From Helopsaltes ochotensis (Eukaryota > Chordata > Aves > Passeriformes > Locustellidae), in contig VXBM01000427.1 in the NCBI GenBank assembly GCA_013400155.1, positions 508,479 through 572,478 of the forward strand: 64,000 nucleotides of DNA, given 5' to 3'. Under the pieces are notes generated by a model. The model was not told where the DNA came from, did not search any database, and saw only the letters and a list, made by a program, of their open reading frames with translations. Within the stretch, counting starts at the first letter, position 1. Every line of letters begins with the position of its first letter. Of this stretch, positions 45,476 through 56,845 are shown piece after piece. Position numbers and translations under genes: made by a program.

Positions 45476-46320
45476 TAATACACAGATGCAGCCCGCTGAG
45501 GTTGCAGCGCCAGAGAAGAGCTGAAATCCGTGGCCAAAAAGGTCTTAGAAGAGGCTCCACGCTGCCTTTCCCATGTAAAGATCAAACCCCTCCGCTCGCT
45601 CTCCTCCTCGCTATCATTTTTAATTAATGAGGGCAGCAATGCCTGCGGATACGGAACCGGGGAGAGAACGCCCTCCCCATCCCTCTGCTGTATTTCCTTT
45701 AAGGAAAAAAAAAATTAAAATGGCAGGGAATGATAATGATAATAATAATTTAAAAAATCGTAATCTGCAAAGGTTGTAATCGTGCTACAGATCCAGGTGA
45801 CCGAGCACAGCATTGCCCGGATTTTTCGGGCGCTGCGGACGGCGGGGATGAGGGGGTTACGGCTCGGGGCTGGTCCCTGTGATTTATGTAAAACATTTTA
45901 GCGCACCGGAAAATAGACAGCGGAGAAAATCCCATTCCAGATGATTCAAAAGGCACAAAGACAATGGGAGAAAAGGACCAAGTTCAGCTCATTTAAATGC
46001 TGTTAATTGTTCATTCCCACAGTGAGACGGTTCCTTCTGCAAATGAGAGAACAAACCCTTTAACACCGGGTTAGGGGTTTTTTTATTATTATTATTCTTA
46101 TTTATTTTATTAGCACCGTTCCAGGGCTGATGTGAACCCAAATAATCTTAATCACCGAATAGCACTGGCTGGTTTATGGCTTTTTTTAAAGAAAGAGGGA
46201 GAAGGAAAAGAGGGAGAGCGGCAGATAATGCCCCACTGGCACAAAGAGCCGGAGCCGGCTTGGAGTCACTGCAATCCGCGCCCAGACCTCTTGGAGGTCT
46301 CGAGCACCGCCAGAAACCCG
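45476..46320. other. Non-coding, possible conserved element
   Basis: Moderately AT-rich with an (ATT)n patch at about 46080-46115. ATTTAAATGCTGTTAATTGTTC near 45993 and similar words suggest a non-coding regulatory element. No gene recognised. Confidence 0.35.
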
Positions 46321-46341
46321 CAAATGAGGGGGGAGAAAAAT

Positions 46342-46362
46342 AATATATATATATATATATAT
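46342..46362 (+). repeat. (TA)n microsatellite
   Basis: About ten TA repeats. Confidence 0.95.
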
Positions 46363-46399
46363 CAAACAACCCTTCCGAGAGGGACCAAAGTCCCATTTA

Positions 46400-46860
46400 C
46401 TGCTCACCGGTGAGGGCTGCCAGGGGGTGGCTGCCCCTCCAGCCGCGCCCTGGCGTTCTGCTCCAGGTGCCGCTTTATTGCTCCCGGGTTTTACCCCGGT
46501 TTTTATCCGTTCCCCGGGCGGCGGCCGGGGATGCTGCGGGTGCCGCCCCAGGGCCGCCGCCCGGGCTGGATTTGGGGCTCCCGACAGCGATGGGCGCTGC
46601 CGGGGGAGGTCGGAGGCTCTGGCGAGCTGCCCCGGCCCCTGGAAGCCGTGCCTATAAAAGGCGAGAGGAGGGAGGAAAAAGGAAAAAAAGGGCACGAGAA
46701 GGAGAAACGCCGCACGGGTAAATGCGGCGCGTTTAGGGGAGGCACAAGCGCAGCTAAAGGCGGCAGGGGACACAGACCAGGCTCTGGTCCCTCCCCGGCC
46801 CCTGGTACCTCCCTCCCCCGGGCTAAAAACACCCCGAGATGCTCGCAGGGATGCGGGTGA
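46400..46860 (+). promoter_or_regulatory. CpG-rich region with a TATA box
   Basis: A dense CpG block (GGGCGGCGGCCGGGG near 46516) includes TATAAAAG at 46653-46660 in a good GC-rich context, which would place a + strand start near 46685. A donor-like CGG|GTAAAT occurs at 46717/46718. No conserved open frame follows; the 103- and 109-codon frames here are low-complexity and likely chance. It could be a non-coding RNA promoter. Confidence 0.4.
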
Positions 46861-46907
46861 GGCTTCTCCTCCTACCTCAGCAGCAGGGCCCTGTGTCCGT
46901 CCCACCT

Positions 46908-47026
46908 GCGGGCTTCAGGTCCCCACAAAAAGGGATTCAATTCCCTGCGGGCTTCGGATGCCCACAAAAAAGGGATTGAATTCCCTGTGGGCTTCGGATG
47001 CCCACAAAAAAGGGATTGAATTCCCT
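46908..47026 (+). repeat. Three tandem 40-bp repeats
   Basis: Copies at 46908-46946, 46947-46986 and 46987-47026. The last two differ by one base, G(C/T)GGGCTTCGGATGCCCACA and on to GGGATTGAATTCCCT; the first is 39 bases and more diverged. Each copy contains two small inverted repeats (GTGGGC..GCCCAC and GGGATTGAATTCCC). Confidence 0.95.
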
Positions 47027-48584
47027 GCCCGTGCCCCGGTTCAGCCCCTGCAGGGCAGGAGGGGCAGCGCCGGTGCCGCCAGCTCTGCTCTTCCCCAGCG
47101 CTGCCAAATGCGAGCGAGGAAAAGCAGGTTTTTTTCTGAGGAAAACAGAAAAATCCGCATCCGTGGCTGGGAAATGCAGAGGAAAATCGACCCTCGCCCT
47201 CACACCTCTGGGCTCCCAGAGGAATTCCTGGGCCCAGCCCTGCTGCTTGGACCAGCTGAGGGTGCAGCAGTGCTGGGACAGGAGTGAAGGATGAGGGACT
47301 GTTCCCAGAAAAGACCCCCAAAACACCAACAGTATTTTTCCTGCTCTTTTCCTAGTTTGTGCTGCCTTTTGGTTGTGGACAAGCTCTTCCCTACCCGTAC
47401 CAACAACAACCTGGCTGGAGTCACATGCTGGATGTGCAAGGAAAGGGCGTTTCCCAGGCAGGAATGGCACTGGAAGCGAGGAGCATTATCCCAGCCATGC
47501 TCCCACTGCACTGCTTGCCAGGATAAGCATCCCTGCATGTTCAGGCTATAGCAGAGGTCAAGACTCCAGGTCTTCTCTAAGGACCTGGCCACTTCCCTGA
47601 ATTTTCCATCCTTCAATTCCCACAAAATGGAAATACGTTCAATATTTGCAAATCCCGGGGCTCTCCGAGGAATTGCTGTCGTTAAGGGCTCCACACATCA
47701 CGGGGAAAACATTTGTTTTTGCCATTAGGAGAGCCGGTTCCCCCTCAAACTGCAAGGCAACATCTCTGTTGTGTGTGCCTGACAGCGTTTCTGCCCTGCT
47801 CCAAAGCACGCCGAGGGAAAAACGGGAGCCTTTCACTCCATTTCAATGGACTTTGGAACAGGCCCCTCATGCAATATGCATTCACTCATATAGTGCTGGC
47901 AGAAAAGGCTCCTGAATGAGACAAAATATCTAATCAGCTGCATTTACCCCGTGCTTCAGTCCCCCACCTGCACCAGGATTACATCTGAGAGCGTGCAAAC
48001 CGTACCGGGGCTGCCTCTATAGCATCAATCACCACATTATGCATTTTGCAGCGGTGAGGGAAGCAATTTATAATTTGAGGCGGCTTCGAGTTGGGAAGCG
48101 GCTGATTGCAGCACGAGGAGTTTGTGGCTCCCCAAAATATTCCGAACCCCACGGCTCGTGTGCGGGTTTAAAGGGTGCAGCCTTGAAATGGCTGCTCCAC
48201 CTCGTCCTGGAGGTAGGAAAATATTCCAGGGAGAGTGGTGGTGGATTTGGGCATCCTTACGAATGGAAACGTCATCCCCAGTACCTCGTCCCATTGCTTG
48301 GGAGGGGGAATGAGTTTTTAAAAAAATCTCCAGGTTGCTTCAGCCCTGTGGGGGAGGTCTTTTGTGTTTTAATTTTAAGGTGAGACACTGATCTGAACAA
48401 CAAAGCAGAGCTGGAAGTATTTGGGAGAGCTGCAAGCTTGGGATTTTTCCAGGCAGAAATTGCATTCCCTCCATGCTGAAACCAGTACAGTTTGAGGGAA
48501 ATTTCGGTGTGGTGGGTGTCAGACTTAAGCAGGGGTTTGTGCTTCTGTTTCTATTCCGTATTTTCCACGCTGACCTTGACAGAG
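47027..48584. other. Non-coding, possible conserved element
   Basis: No repeat or gene recognised. About 47640-48060 is AT-balanced with ATGCAATATGCATTCACTCA and TTATGCATTTTGCAG, octamer-like (POU) words, and may be a conserved element. Confidence 0.35.
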
Positions 48585-48830
48585 AGTATGTTTATTGAAT
48601 TTGTGGACAGCACAGAGCTGGGAGAGCCCCGCCAGCATGGTAAGGTCAGAATTAGCCTTCAAAATTATCTGGATAAATTGAGAAATGGTCTGAAATAACT
48701 GGCTGAGATCCAACAGGGATAAAAGCACGGGATATTGGACAGAGACAGGAATACTCCAAAGCATAAATAAGACCCAGGGTGATTATGAGCTGGGCAGAAA
48801 GGGAGCCAGCAGTGGGTGATGAGCTGAACA
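48585..48830 (+). mobile_element. Old CR1-type LINE ORF2 remnant
   Basis: The + strand resembles the end of a CR1-family reverse-transcriptase ORF: GACAGCACAGAGCTGGGAG, GATAAATTGAGAAATGGTCT, GAGATCCAACAGGGATAAA, then GATTATGAGCTGGGCAG. It is degraded, with stops and frameshifts, and so is an old, inactive piece in sense orientation. Confidence 0.6.
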
Positions 48831-51290
48831 GGGTGGGGTGGTGGGGAGGATTTCTGTCCTTTTCCTCAGTGAAGAGGACGGAGCTTGCAGGAAGGGGGGA
48901 AAGGTGCCGACATCCTGAGAGCACGATGGACAAGGAAAGCTGGATGTAACACAATGCCCGGTGATAAATCCAAATTTAAACAAAGACTTGGTGCCACCAT
49001 GCCAGGCTGGGGAAATCCATCCTCCCCTGAACCAAACCTTGTCTGCCTTTCCTCGTTGGATGCCTTTTTTACCCCACAAATGAGCCAAGACTCTGACAGA
49101 CTACAGAGAAATTCCCTTTCGAGACAGAGGGCTCCAGCAGCTTTGTCCTCACTGGGAATTCAGTGCCCTGAGTTTAGATCCCTGTGTGCCTCCTGAAATT
49201 CCTGTCTGCTGCTCCTGAGCTGATCCAGACTGTTGCAAACCTCCTGCTGGAGAGCTCTGCAAAGGTGTGGGGATCTCCTCCCTGCATGAGTCACTTCCCT
49301 CGTGGAAATCGGGATCATTGCTGTTTTACAGGTGCTGCGCTGCTGCTCGAAAAATGCTCAAAGAGCCTGAGCGCTCTCAAAAAAACAAAAATAAAACAAA
49401 AATTTAAAATATTCAACTGCAAAGCTGCATTTGCTGTGGGTTAAAGCATCTTCTGGCACTTGAAGGGTTGATCATTATTTTTCCTACCGTGCCACCAGCT
49501 CTGCAGATGATCTTGGGCTTCTCTCACCCCCGTTTCCCTCAGCCCTAGAGGAGACACCACACCCCCAGCCCAGCTCCTAACGAGAGCAGCACCCTGTGAG
49601 TGCAGGGTTTTATCCTTGCCCATCACTAATTATCCTCGTTTGGTAGCAGATCACCTCAGCATTTCTGCTTCCTCCTCTGCAGGCTGAAACCCCCTCTCGT
49701 AAACACCTACAAGGCTTTGTTTTCCCTGGCAGGTTCAGACAGCATTTTAGGATTTTTAGGCAAAACCTTCAGGGATGCCACTGAGAATGTTTCCCTCTGC
49801 CATTATTTTATTTATTAAGGAAAACTTGTGCTGCCCCAACACGAGACCTTTGTGGGCTTTGGTACTGCAGAAATAAAGCATAAAAATGGCAAATTCCTGA
49901 TAAATTCAACCAAGTATCCAAGAGCTGCACTCCCACTTCCCTGCTCCACAAGCACTCTAATGGCTTTGGGGGCCAAATTAATGTGAAATCTGTTTTTTCT
50001 CAAGGCATCACCGTCACCTCAGAAGTGAAATACCATGAGGAGATCATAAAAGTGTCCTTGAGGTGTAAAAGAAAGGCAGCGAAAAATATGAGCGCAAATA
50101 AAACCACTGGCTCAGGCTGCGCACCCTGAATATTGATTTTTTTTTTTTTTTCCCCCAAAAATAGTGTCTTCCTTTCAGGCTGAAGGAAATATTACTTTAT
50201 AGGAAACTGTTAACCGGGCACGGACTGATAAAAGTGATCATAACTTGGGGGCTCTTCCATGGAGCGTTTAAATAAAACCGATGATCAGAACAAACAGAAA
50301 TCACTGGCAGTTTTCCCAGGGGAAATCCTGCTGCTTCGTCCAGGTAGGATTCCCAGCCGGCCTGTGCACCTGGATTTTCTGGGCACGCTGAGATCCAGCA
50401 GTTCTGCACTCAGTGCCCACAGGTGAGCTGCAGCTCAGGTCCTCCAAGCCAGCAGTGACCCCAAGTCAATTTTGTGGGAGCATTCTGGCATTTCCCAGCC
50501 TGGAGAATCCTCGTTCCCTCCCAGACCAAACCCAAAGCCAGAGGCTGGGACCAGCGGAGCTGGGGTGTGATTGCTGGTGTCTCACCTTGCTCTGCTGGGA
50601 GCCAGGAGAGCTGAAACCACTCATCCAACAATTCTGGCTGAGAATCACAAAATAAACTGGACTGGCTTCCCCTCCCGTGCTGGGCTGTTGTGTCAGACCA
50701 GTGAAAAATTACAGACATTTTTCCTCTCTTTTTAAAATCTGCCCTGCTTGGGGTTGCTTTTATTGTTATTTCTCAGCCAGAACTTTGCTCAGAGCGCCTT
50801 GTTTGGGGCTGGAAGCCCAGCCTGCCAAAACCCAAACTGCCAAAACTCCCTGCCTGTCCCTTTGTGCCTGTGCCGGGTGGGACAAGGGGACGGATCAGAC
50901 AGGCTTAATGGCAAATTAATCATCATTATCATCACAGGCCCCGGCCACAGCACACACATTCCAAATGATCCCAAGGGCTGCACTCCTCCTGAAGCCACTG
51001 CTCCTGATTTTATGCACAAGCCCTGGCACGGGGACAGCCAGGGGCACAAAAAAAGCACAAAATCCTCAAGAGGAACTCCTGCAAACTCCACGTGCGTGGA
51101 AGCATCGCCCACTCTGGGATTTCTCCCCGAGGGAGGCAAAGGAAACCCCGAAAATGCAGAATGCATTGCCCAAATTTCCACCTGGGTGGGTGTAAATGAG
51201 GTGGGTGACCACCGAGCTGGGCAGAGGATGGGAGAGCTCTCGAAGGGAAGGCTCTGGACTTCTTTTTTTTTCCTTTCGCTTGTTCTCACA
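48831..51290. other. Non-coding, no recognised element
   Basis: A-rich patch at 49378-49412 and a T run at 50138-50151; otherwise mixed DNA with only short random-looking open frames. Confidence 0.45.
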
Positions 51291-51295
51291 GAACG

Positions 51296-51665
51296 AAAAA
51301 CAACAACAACAACAACAACAACAAAAAATCAAAAAAAAACAAAACCAAAAACCCAAAAAGCCCAACAAAACAAAACGAACCCCCCCTAAAAAACCCAAAA
51401 ATCCAACAACAAAAAACCCCCAAAAACCCCAAAAACCCCAAAACCCCCCCAAAAAACCACCAAAAAAACCCCCAAAACAAAAAAAAAACCCAAAACCAAA
51501 AACAAACAAAAAATCCAACAACAACAACAAAGAAACAAAAAACCAAAACAAACAAAAAACCCCAAAAACCAACCAAACAAACAACAACAACAAAAAAAAA
51601 AACAGAAAAAAAAGGCAACAAAAAAACAACAACAGCAACAACAAAAAAAACCCAACAAAACCCAA
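51296..51665 (+). repeat. A/C-only low-complexity tract
   Basis: About 370 bases made almost wholly of A and C on the + strand, starting (CAA)n and moving to AACCCC- and AAAACCC-type units, with only a few G. The complement is T/G only. Frames through it encode Lys/Asn/Gln/Pro-rich or Phe/Gly/Val-rich strings that are not proteins. Confidence 0.95.
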
Positions 51666-51920
51666 AGCCCAGGCAAGTGTGTGTCCTGGCGGTGGCAGAG
51701 CTGCCCCAGCGTGTCCCCAGCTCCGCAGCGATTCCGTGCCCCCCGAACACCTGCGGGAGCGGCTCATAAAGCAGCCATTCATGGGCCCTGGCAGCGCCAG
51801 CATGGGAACTGCAGCCCACAGGGCCGCAGTCTTTGTGGCTCCAGATAAAAACATTCTCTCACCCGGCCCTCTGAAAATAGAGGCTGGCTGCGATTTCAGC
51901 TCGGCACCACGGGGCGTTTA

Positions 51921-51949
51921 AAATAAATAAATAAATAAATAAATTAAAA
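51921..51949 (+). repeat. (AAAT)n microsatellite
   Basis: About seven tetranucleotide repeats. Confidence 0.95.
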
Positions 51950-54760
51950 TAAAAAGAAGGGTTGCTTCACCTCGGTCGCTTTTAAAGTCAGTGAAGTGCA
52001 CGGCTGGGGTGCTGTCGGTGCAGCAGCAGCCTCTGCCACGCAGCAGGGACAAATCACAGGGTCCCCGAGTGTTTCCTTGCTGGAGCATCTGGCAACGGTG
52101 CCATTTCAGCCCTCGCACTTCCCATTTACTGCCCGGAGCAGCTCTGACAGGGGCTGCAGTCTCAGGGTGGTCAGCAGAGAAAGGCACTGGGGTCCCTCTG
52201 GAAACATCAAAACACACAGAGAAAATAAAAAAAGATCGTTAAAAGAAGGGGAAATAAAACCAACACACCTACAGCACTTAACTAAGAAAGGTAGGAATCC
52301 TGGCAGGGAAAGGTTAGAGCAGCGCGGTGCCTGACGGGGCAGGCTGTGCTGAGAGGGCTGCAGGGCTGGGCGCTGCCAGGGTGCCCCAAACGCGGCCCCA
52401 GGTGTGGGCTGGGGGCCGAAATGCTGCCAGCACCTCCAGCTGCAGGGCCCACATCCCGCCCAGCCCACCCCGCACTCAGACCGTGCCGGGAGCAGCTCTG
52501 CCAGGGGAGGGGAGCCCTGCGGTTCAGTATTTCGCTGTTGTGCCACAAAGCAGCCCAGTTTTGGGTCCTTGTGAGTGCACTCCTTCCAAAAGCAGCAAAA
52601 GGGAGCTGAAGGGGTCTCAGAAGGGGCAGAGCACGAGGGCAGGGAGGGTCTCTGCTGGCACGGACCCTGGGGTGAGCGCAGCACCCCGGGGTGTGCTCTG
52701 CTCCCAGCCCAGCAGAGCTCTGGGCAGCGCTCAGGGCTCTGAACGCACCGAGCTGGACGCGGCACAGCCCTGGAGCCCGGGCTCCATGTGGGATATCCCA
52801 GCCTGACCTCCTGCCCCGGGCCCCTGAAGGGAAATGAGGGCGAGGAACTGTTCCCTGCAGCCTTTGCCTGCAGCCACAGCGAGCTGCTCACAGGAGCAGA
52901 GGGGAACTCTGCCCAAACAACTTTATTTGCTGCTGGAGCCTCAGGGGCCAAGGAGAGGCTGCCAGGAGGGCTGGTGACGCTGCTCAAAGCTGCAAAAAGA
53001 GCAGCAGAGGTGACAGCAGGGGACACCTGGGTGTGTCAGGGGATGGAGCTGGGCTCTGGCATCACTGCTTCCACCAGAGCAGCCACCGGGGAAGGTGACT
53101 CAGGACAGGTGAGCACACCTTTCGGGTGGGAACACACCTCTGCTGGCTCATCCAGCTTCTCTGGGGGGTGCCAGCTCTTTCCAGATCATCCCCTGCCCAG
53201 GGTAAACCCTAAAGCTTACAAAGTACTCAGCACATCCTCATTTTTTAACTCAGATCCTCCCCTCCCACCACAAAAATGCCACCTGTACAAAACCCAGTGC
53301 CAAAGTCCTGGGAGATCCAACCAAGAAGTTCCCCTGTGCTGAGTCCCAGGCTGACAGGAGATGTTTCAACATTTATGACGCTCGAGGATACGTCGAAAAC
53401 AACTGCATTTTTAAAAACCTGTTCAAAGATTTGCTTGACACAGATTTCCCAAGCAGCCAACCTGGGGTTCACCTCATGTATATTTTATTCCCCTAAAAAA
53501 TTAAATGTCTAGTCTGAAGCAGCTACTTCAGCTCCCTCTCTAAGCAGTGGAGAGGCATCCCTGCCTCCAGAGGGTTGCTGCTCCCACCCTAAGTCCCCTA
53601 ACCATGGGATTAGAGCGGGAGGCAGCGCTGGAAGCGTGTCAGGAGCATTGCAGTTAAACCACAATCCAAGAGCAGCACCACAGGGATTTTCACGGTTGCA
53701 CAGAGGGCAGAAAAGCTCATTTTTCACCTCAAAAGGGAGAGGAAAACCCAGGCCTGGCAGCATCACGGTGGAGCAGTGGAGAGAAACCAGCGCAGTGAAT
53801 TCCCCTCTCCGAGCTCGGGGCTGCTGCTGGAACGCACCTGCTCTGCTCCCGTGGCCCTTCCCGAGCCACCCCCCGGCCATCCCAGCCCCTCCAGGCTGCT
53901 CTGCAGCTTCCCTAGGACCCACAGGCTGTGGTGGGACACTCCTGCCAGAGTGTCCAGATCCCAGGCTGGCCTTTGGGATCACCTCTGATTCCACAGCGGC
54001 TTTTGGGGTTGGAGGATTTGGGGAAGGATGCTGCGTGCCTGGGAAGCTGCAGGAGGAGGCCAGGCACAGTGACCTGCGTTTCAAAGCAGGCTCCTTTTGC
54101 AGGGTGGGGAGGAAGAGCCCAGGAGCTCCAGAGCTGGAGACTCCAAGATCAGTCCCTTACGTCCTACACCCCGAGGTGCCTCAAAATCCCACCATTTCCA
54201 CTCCTTTGCTATTCAAGAAAGTGAAGAAAATACCATCTTCTTTCAAAGAAGGAAAAAAAGGAAAGGAAAATCTGCAGCAAACTCTCCTGTGTGTGTTTTT
54301 TGACTTAGTAATATCTGTAGCCAATTTTCCCAAGAGACACAAACAAACACATGCCGAACCAGAATATCAATGAGGGCTTTTTTAGAGCAGGCACATTAAA
54401 ATGCAAAACAGGAGATAATGAGATAAAACAGCAACTTGCAGGTTTCTTAATTCCAGATTTTTAAAGCCCATGAAGTAGCTGGAGGAAGGGAATGGCACTG
54501 GAGCTGGCGGAGGGCTCGGCCGGAGGGCAGCTCGTGGGGCCGCAGCAGAGACACGGGGTGGGAGAGAGGAGCAGAGAGAGCAGGGGGGTTCAGGGAGCCC
54601 AGGAGAGGTGGGTGAGAGCGTTCCACGGCTGGGAGGCTGAGCCCCCCTCGGGGATGCTGCTCTGCACCTGCCGCCCTGGGCTCGGAGGGATGGAAGGAGC
54701 ACAGGGAGATGGGAAGGGGAGAAGAAGCTCAGAGAGAGGCGCCCTCAGCCCCAGACCCCT
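51950..54760. other. Non-coding, no recognised element
   Basis: GC-moderate DNA with several 150-300-codon open frames on both strands, for example minus 52106-53026. These have no recognisable domain, overlap one another and follow the GC content, so I do not call them genes. Confidence 0.45.
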
Positions 54761-54955
54761 GCTCTGCCGTGGATTCGGCTGCACATCCCCGAGGGAAGTT
54801 TTCTCTTCCTTGGTGCGTGGTCCCTCCTGACATTTCCAGCAGGGCGGGCTGTGGGTGAGGATCCCCTTTCCCCATCTCCGGGTCCGGGTGAGCTCCGCAG
54901 GGAGCAATGCGGGATGCGGACCTGGCCGTGTCCAGGTGACCAGCGGGGACAGAGC
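54761..54955 (+). repeat. Inverted duplication, left arm (195 bp)
   Basis: Nearly identical in reverse complement to 56103-56297. It starts GCTCTGCCGTGGATTCGGCT and ends GACCAGCGGGGACAGAGC. The two arms have the same length, with a handful of mismatches. Confidence 0.95.
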
Positions 54956-56102
54956 AGGGGCTGCTCAACACATAAACCCCTCTGGCACAGGAGGGGACCC
55001 CAGGAAGGGGCAGAGCACCCTCCCGCACACACACGGAGCCCGAGCTCGGCCGTCGGTGGAGCAGCAGCCCAGAGGCTTTCCCGGGCAGCAGAAAGGTGGT
55101 TTTGTTCCTGCTGGCGGAGCCCCGGCCCCGCCGAGACACAGCTCCGTGTTTTCCCACCCGTCTGCCCGGCCGGGCTCCCGCAGCCCCGCGGGTGACACTG
55201 GAAAATTCGGGGTCGCTTTGAGGAGGTGACGCTCTGGATGCCGGTGCCAAAAGGATCATGAAAGGAAAATGAAAAGAAGAATGAATGAGAGGAAATGGAG
55301 AGAGGGGGAAAGCCTAAGAAAGAGCCATTATTTAACCAGACCTGGCCAAGGGTAAAGGTTTTAATTCTTTCCAAGTGCCATATGTGGTTGCCTGTGGGGG
55401 AAAGGCAAAGCCATATTTATCTGACTGAACCAATAATTCATATCTGTTTCAGAAGCCGACTTTGGTGGATTGTAGATCTACAGCTGTTCCTAGTCTAGGT
55501 CCAGACTTTCCCGGTGGGAATCACTGTAGCAACACGTCTGACTTATAGGATTCATATGGAGGGGGACAGGAGACCCAGAACTGTAAATTCAAACCGTGTG
55601 TACCTTACCTCTATGTATTCAATTCAAAAGCATTTAGAGCTTTTCAAAACAGCCCTTTCACTACAGGAAAACTCCCCCGCACTCACAATTTAAAGGAAAC
55701 AGATCTTTCATGTTTACCCTTCCTGTTTCTTGTAGGAGGTCTTGAAATAAAGGTAAGAATGCAAAGCCAGTTTATATTTTTCCAATAAAATTTGGAGCAG
55801 TTGCCCTGGTGGATGTGTGTGTGTGTGGAGGGGGATGGTGGATGTGTTACTGGGGAATAAATCATGGTGTCAGGATTAAACAAAGAAGGCTCAAGAAATA
55901 CTTTGACTTTCTGTTGCTTCGCTAAAGACTGCTCAAGGTTATGTTTCTCCTCAAATTTGTTTTTTGACACACACACCCCTCACAGCTTAAGAACCACCAG
56001 AGAGTGACAAGAGTATTTTTTAGTTCATTTTCCCAGCAGAATCTCTGGCACTTCCTTCTACCTGCCTGAAGAGGAGCCCCCTTTCTCCCGGGGACACTCA
56101 GA
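54956..56102. other. Spacer between inverted arms
   Basis: 1147 bases. The first 270 are CpG-rich. About 55320-55640 is AT-rich, with CCATATTTATCTGACTGAAC and AATAATTCATATCTG, and could be a conserved element. A GT run lies at 55816-55828. Confidence 0.5.
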
Positions 56103-56297
56103 GCTCTGTCCCCGCTGGTCACCTGGACACGGCCAGGTCCGCATCCCTCATTGCTCCCTGCGGGGCTCACCCGCACCCAGAGATGGGGAAAGGGGATCCT
56201 CACCCACAGCCCGCCCTGCTGGAAATGTCAGGAGGGACCACGCACCAAGGAAGAGAAAACTTCCCTCAGGGAGGTGCAGCCGAATCCACGGCAGAGC
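56103..56297 (-). repeat. Inverted duplication, right arm (195 bp)
   Basis: Reverse-complement partner of 54761-54955. It begins GCTCTGTCCCCGCTGGTCAC and ends GAATCCACGGCAGAGC. Sequence beyond both ends stops matching abruptly. Confidence 0.95.
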
Positions 56298-56466
56298 CCT
56301 GCAGTCCCCGAGACATCACCCTCTGGAAAAAATGGTTCTGCCAAAGGGCCAAAGCACAAGCCTGGCTTAAAACTGACTTTTCTAACCGGTTTTGTCTCTT
56401 TATTGATTACAGCAGCAAACCAGGTGCTTCACAGCTACTGCAGGAGTCTGAATTAGGCACAGAAAC

Positions 56467-56845
56467 CCAGAATGGTTTGGGTGGGAAAAGAACATTGAAG
56501 ATCATCTCATTCCAACCCCCCTTCCATGGGCAGGGACACTTTCCACTAAGCCAGGTGGCTCCAGTGCCCATCCAGCCTGGCCTTGGGCACTGCCAGGGAT
56601 CCAGGGGCAGCCACAGCTGCTCTGGGCACCCTGTGCCAGGGCCTGCCACCCTCACAGGGAAAAGTTTCCTTCCAACATCCCATCCATCCCTGCCCTCTGG
56701 CAGTGGGAAGCCATTCCCTGTGTCCTGTCCCTCCATCCCTTGTCCCCAGTCCCTCTCCAGCAATCCTTTAGGCCCTGGAAGGGGCTCTAAAATCTCTCCA
56801 GAGCCTTCTCTTCTCCAGGCTGGACGCCCCCAGCATCCAATCTTC
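56467..56845 (-). mobile_element. CR1 LINE fragment
   Basis: The + strand runs CAGAATGGTTTGGGTGGGAA, AGATCATCTCATTCCAACCC, TGGCCTTGGGCACTGCCAGG and GAGCCTTCTCTTCTCCAGGC, a standard complement of CR1 3' sequence. This is the longest and best-preserved CR1 piece in the window; minus orientation, non-coding. Confidence 0.94.

Noticed and set aside
51066..51921. Long Lys/Asn/Gln/Pro-rich (+) and Phe/Gly/Val-rich (-) frames
   Set aside because: They come from the A/C-only tract, whose composition excludes most stop codons.
52106..53026. 306-codon minus-strand frame
   Set aside because: It overlaps equally long frames on the other strand and contains no recognisable protein features; it fits chance in GC-rich DNA.
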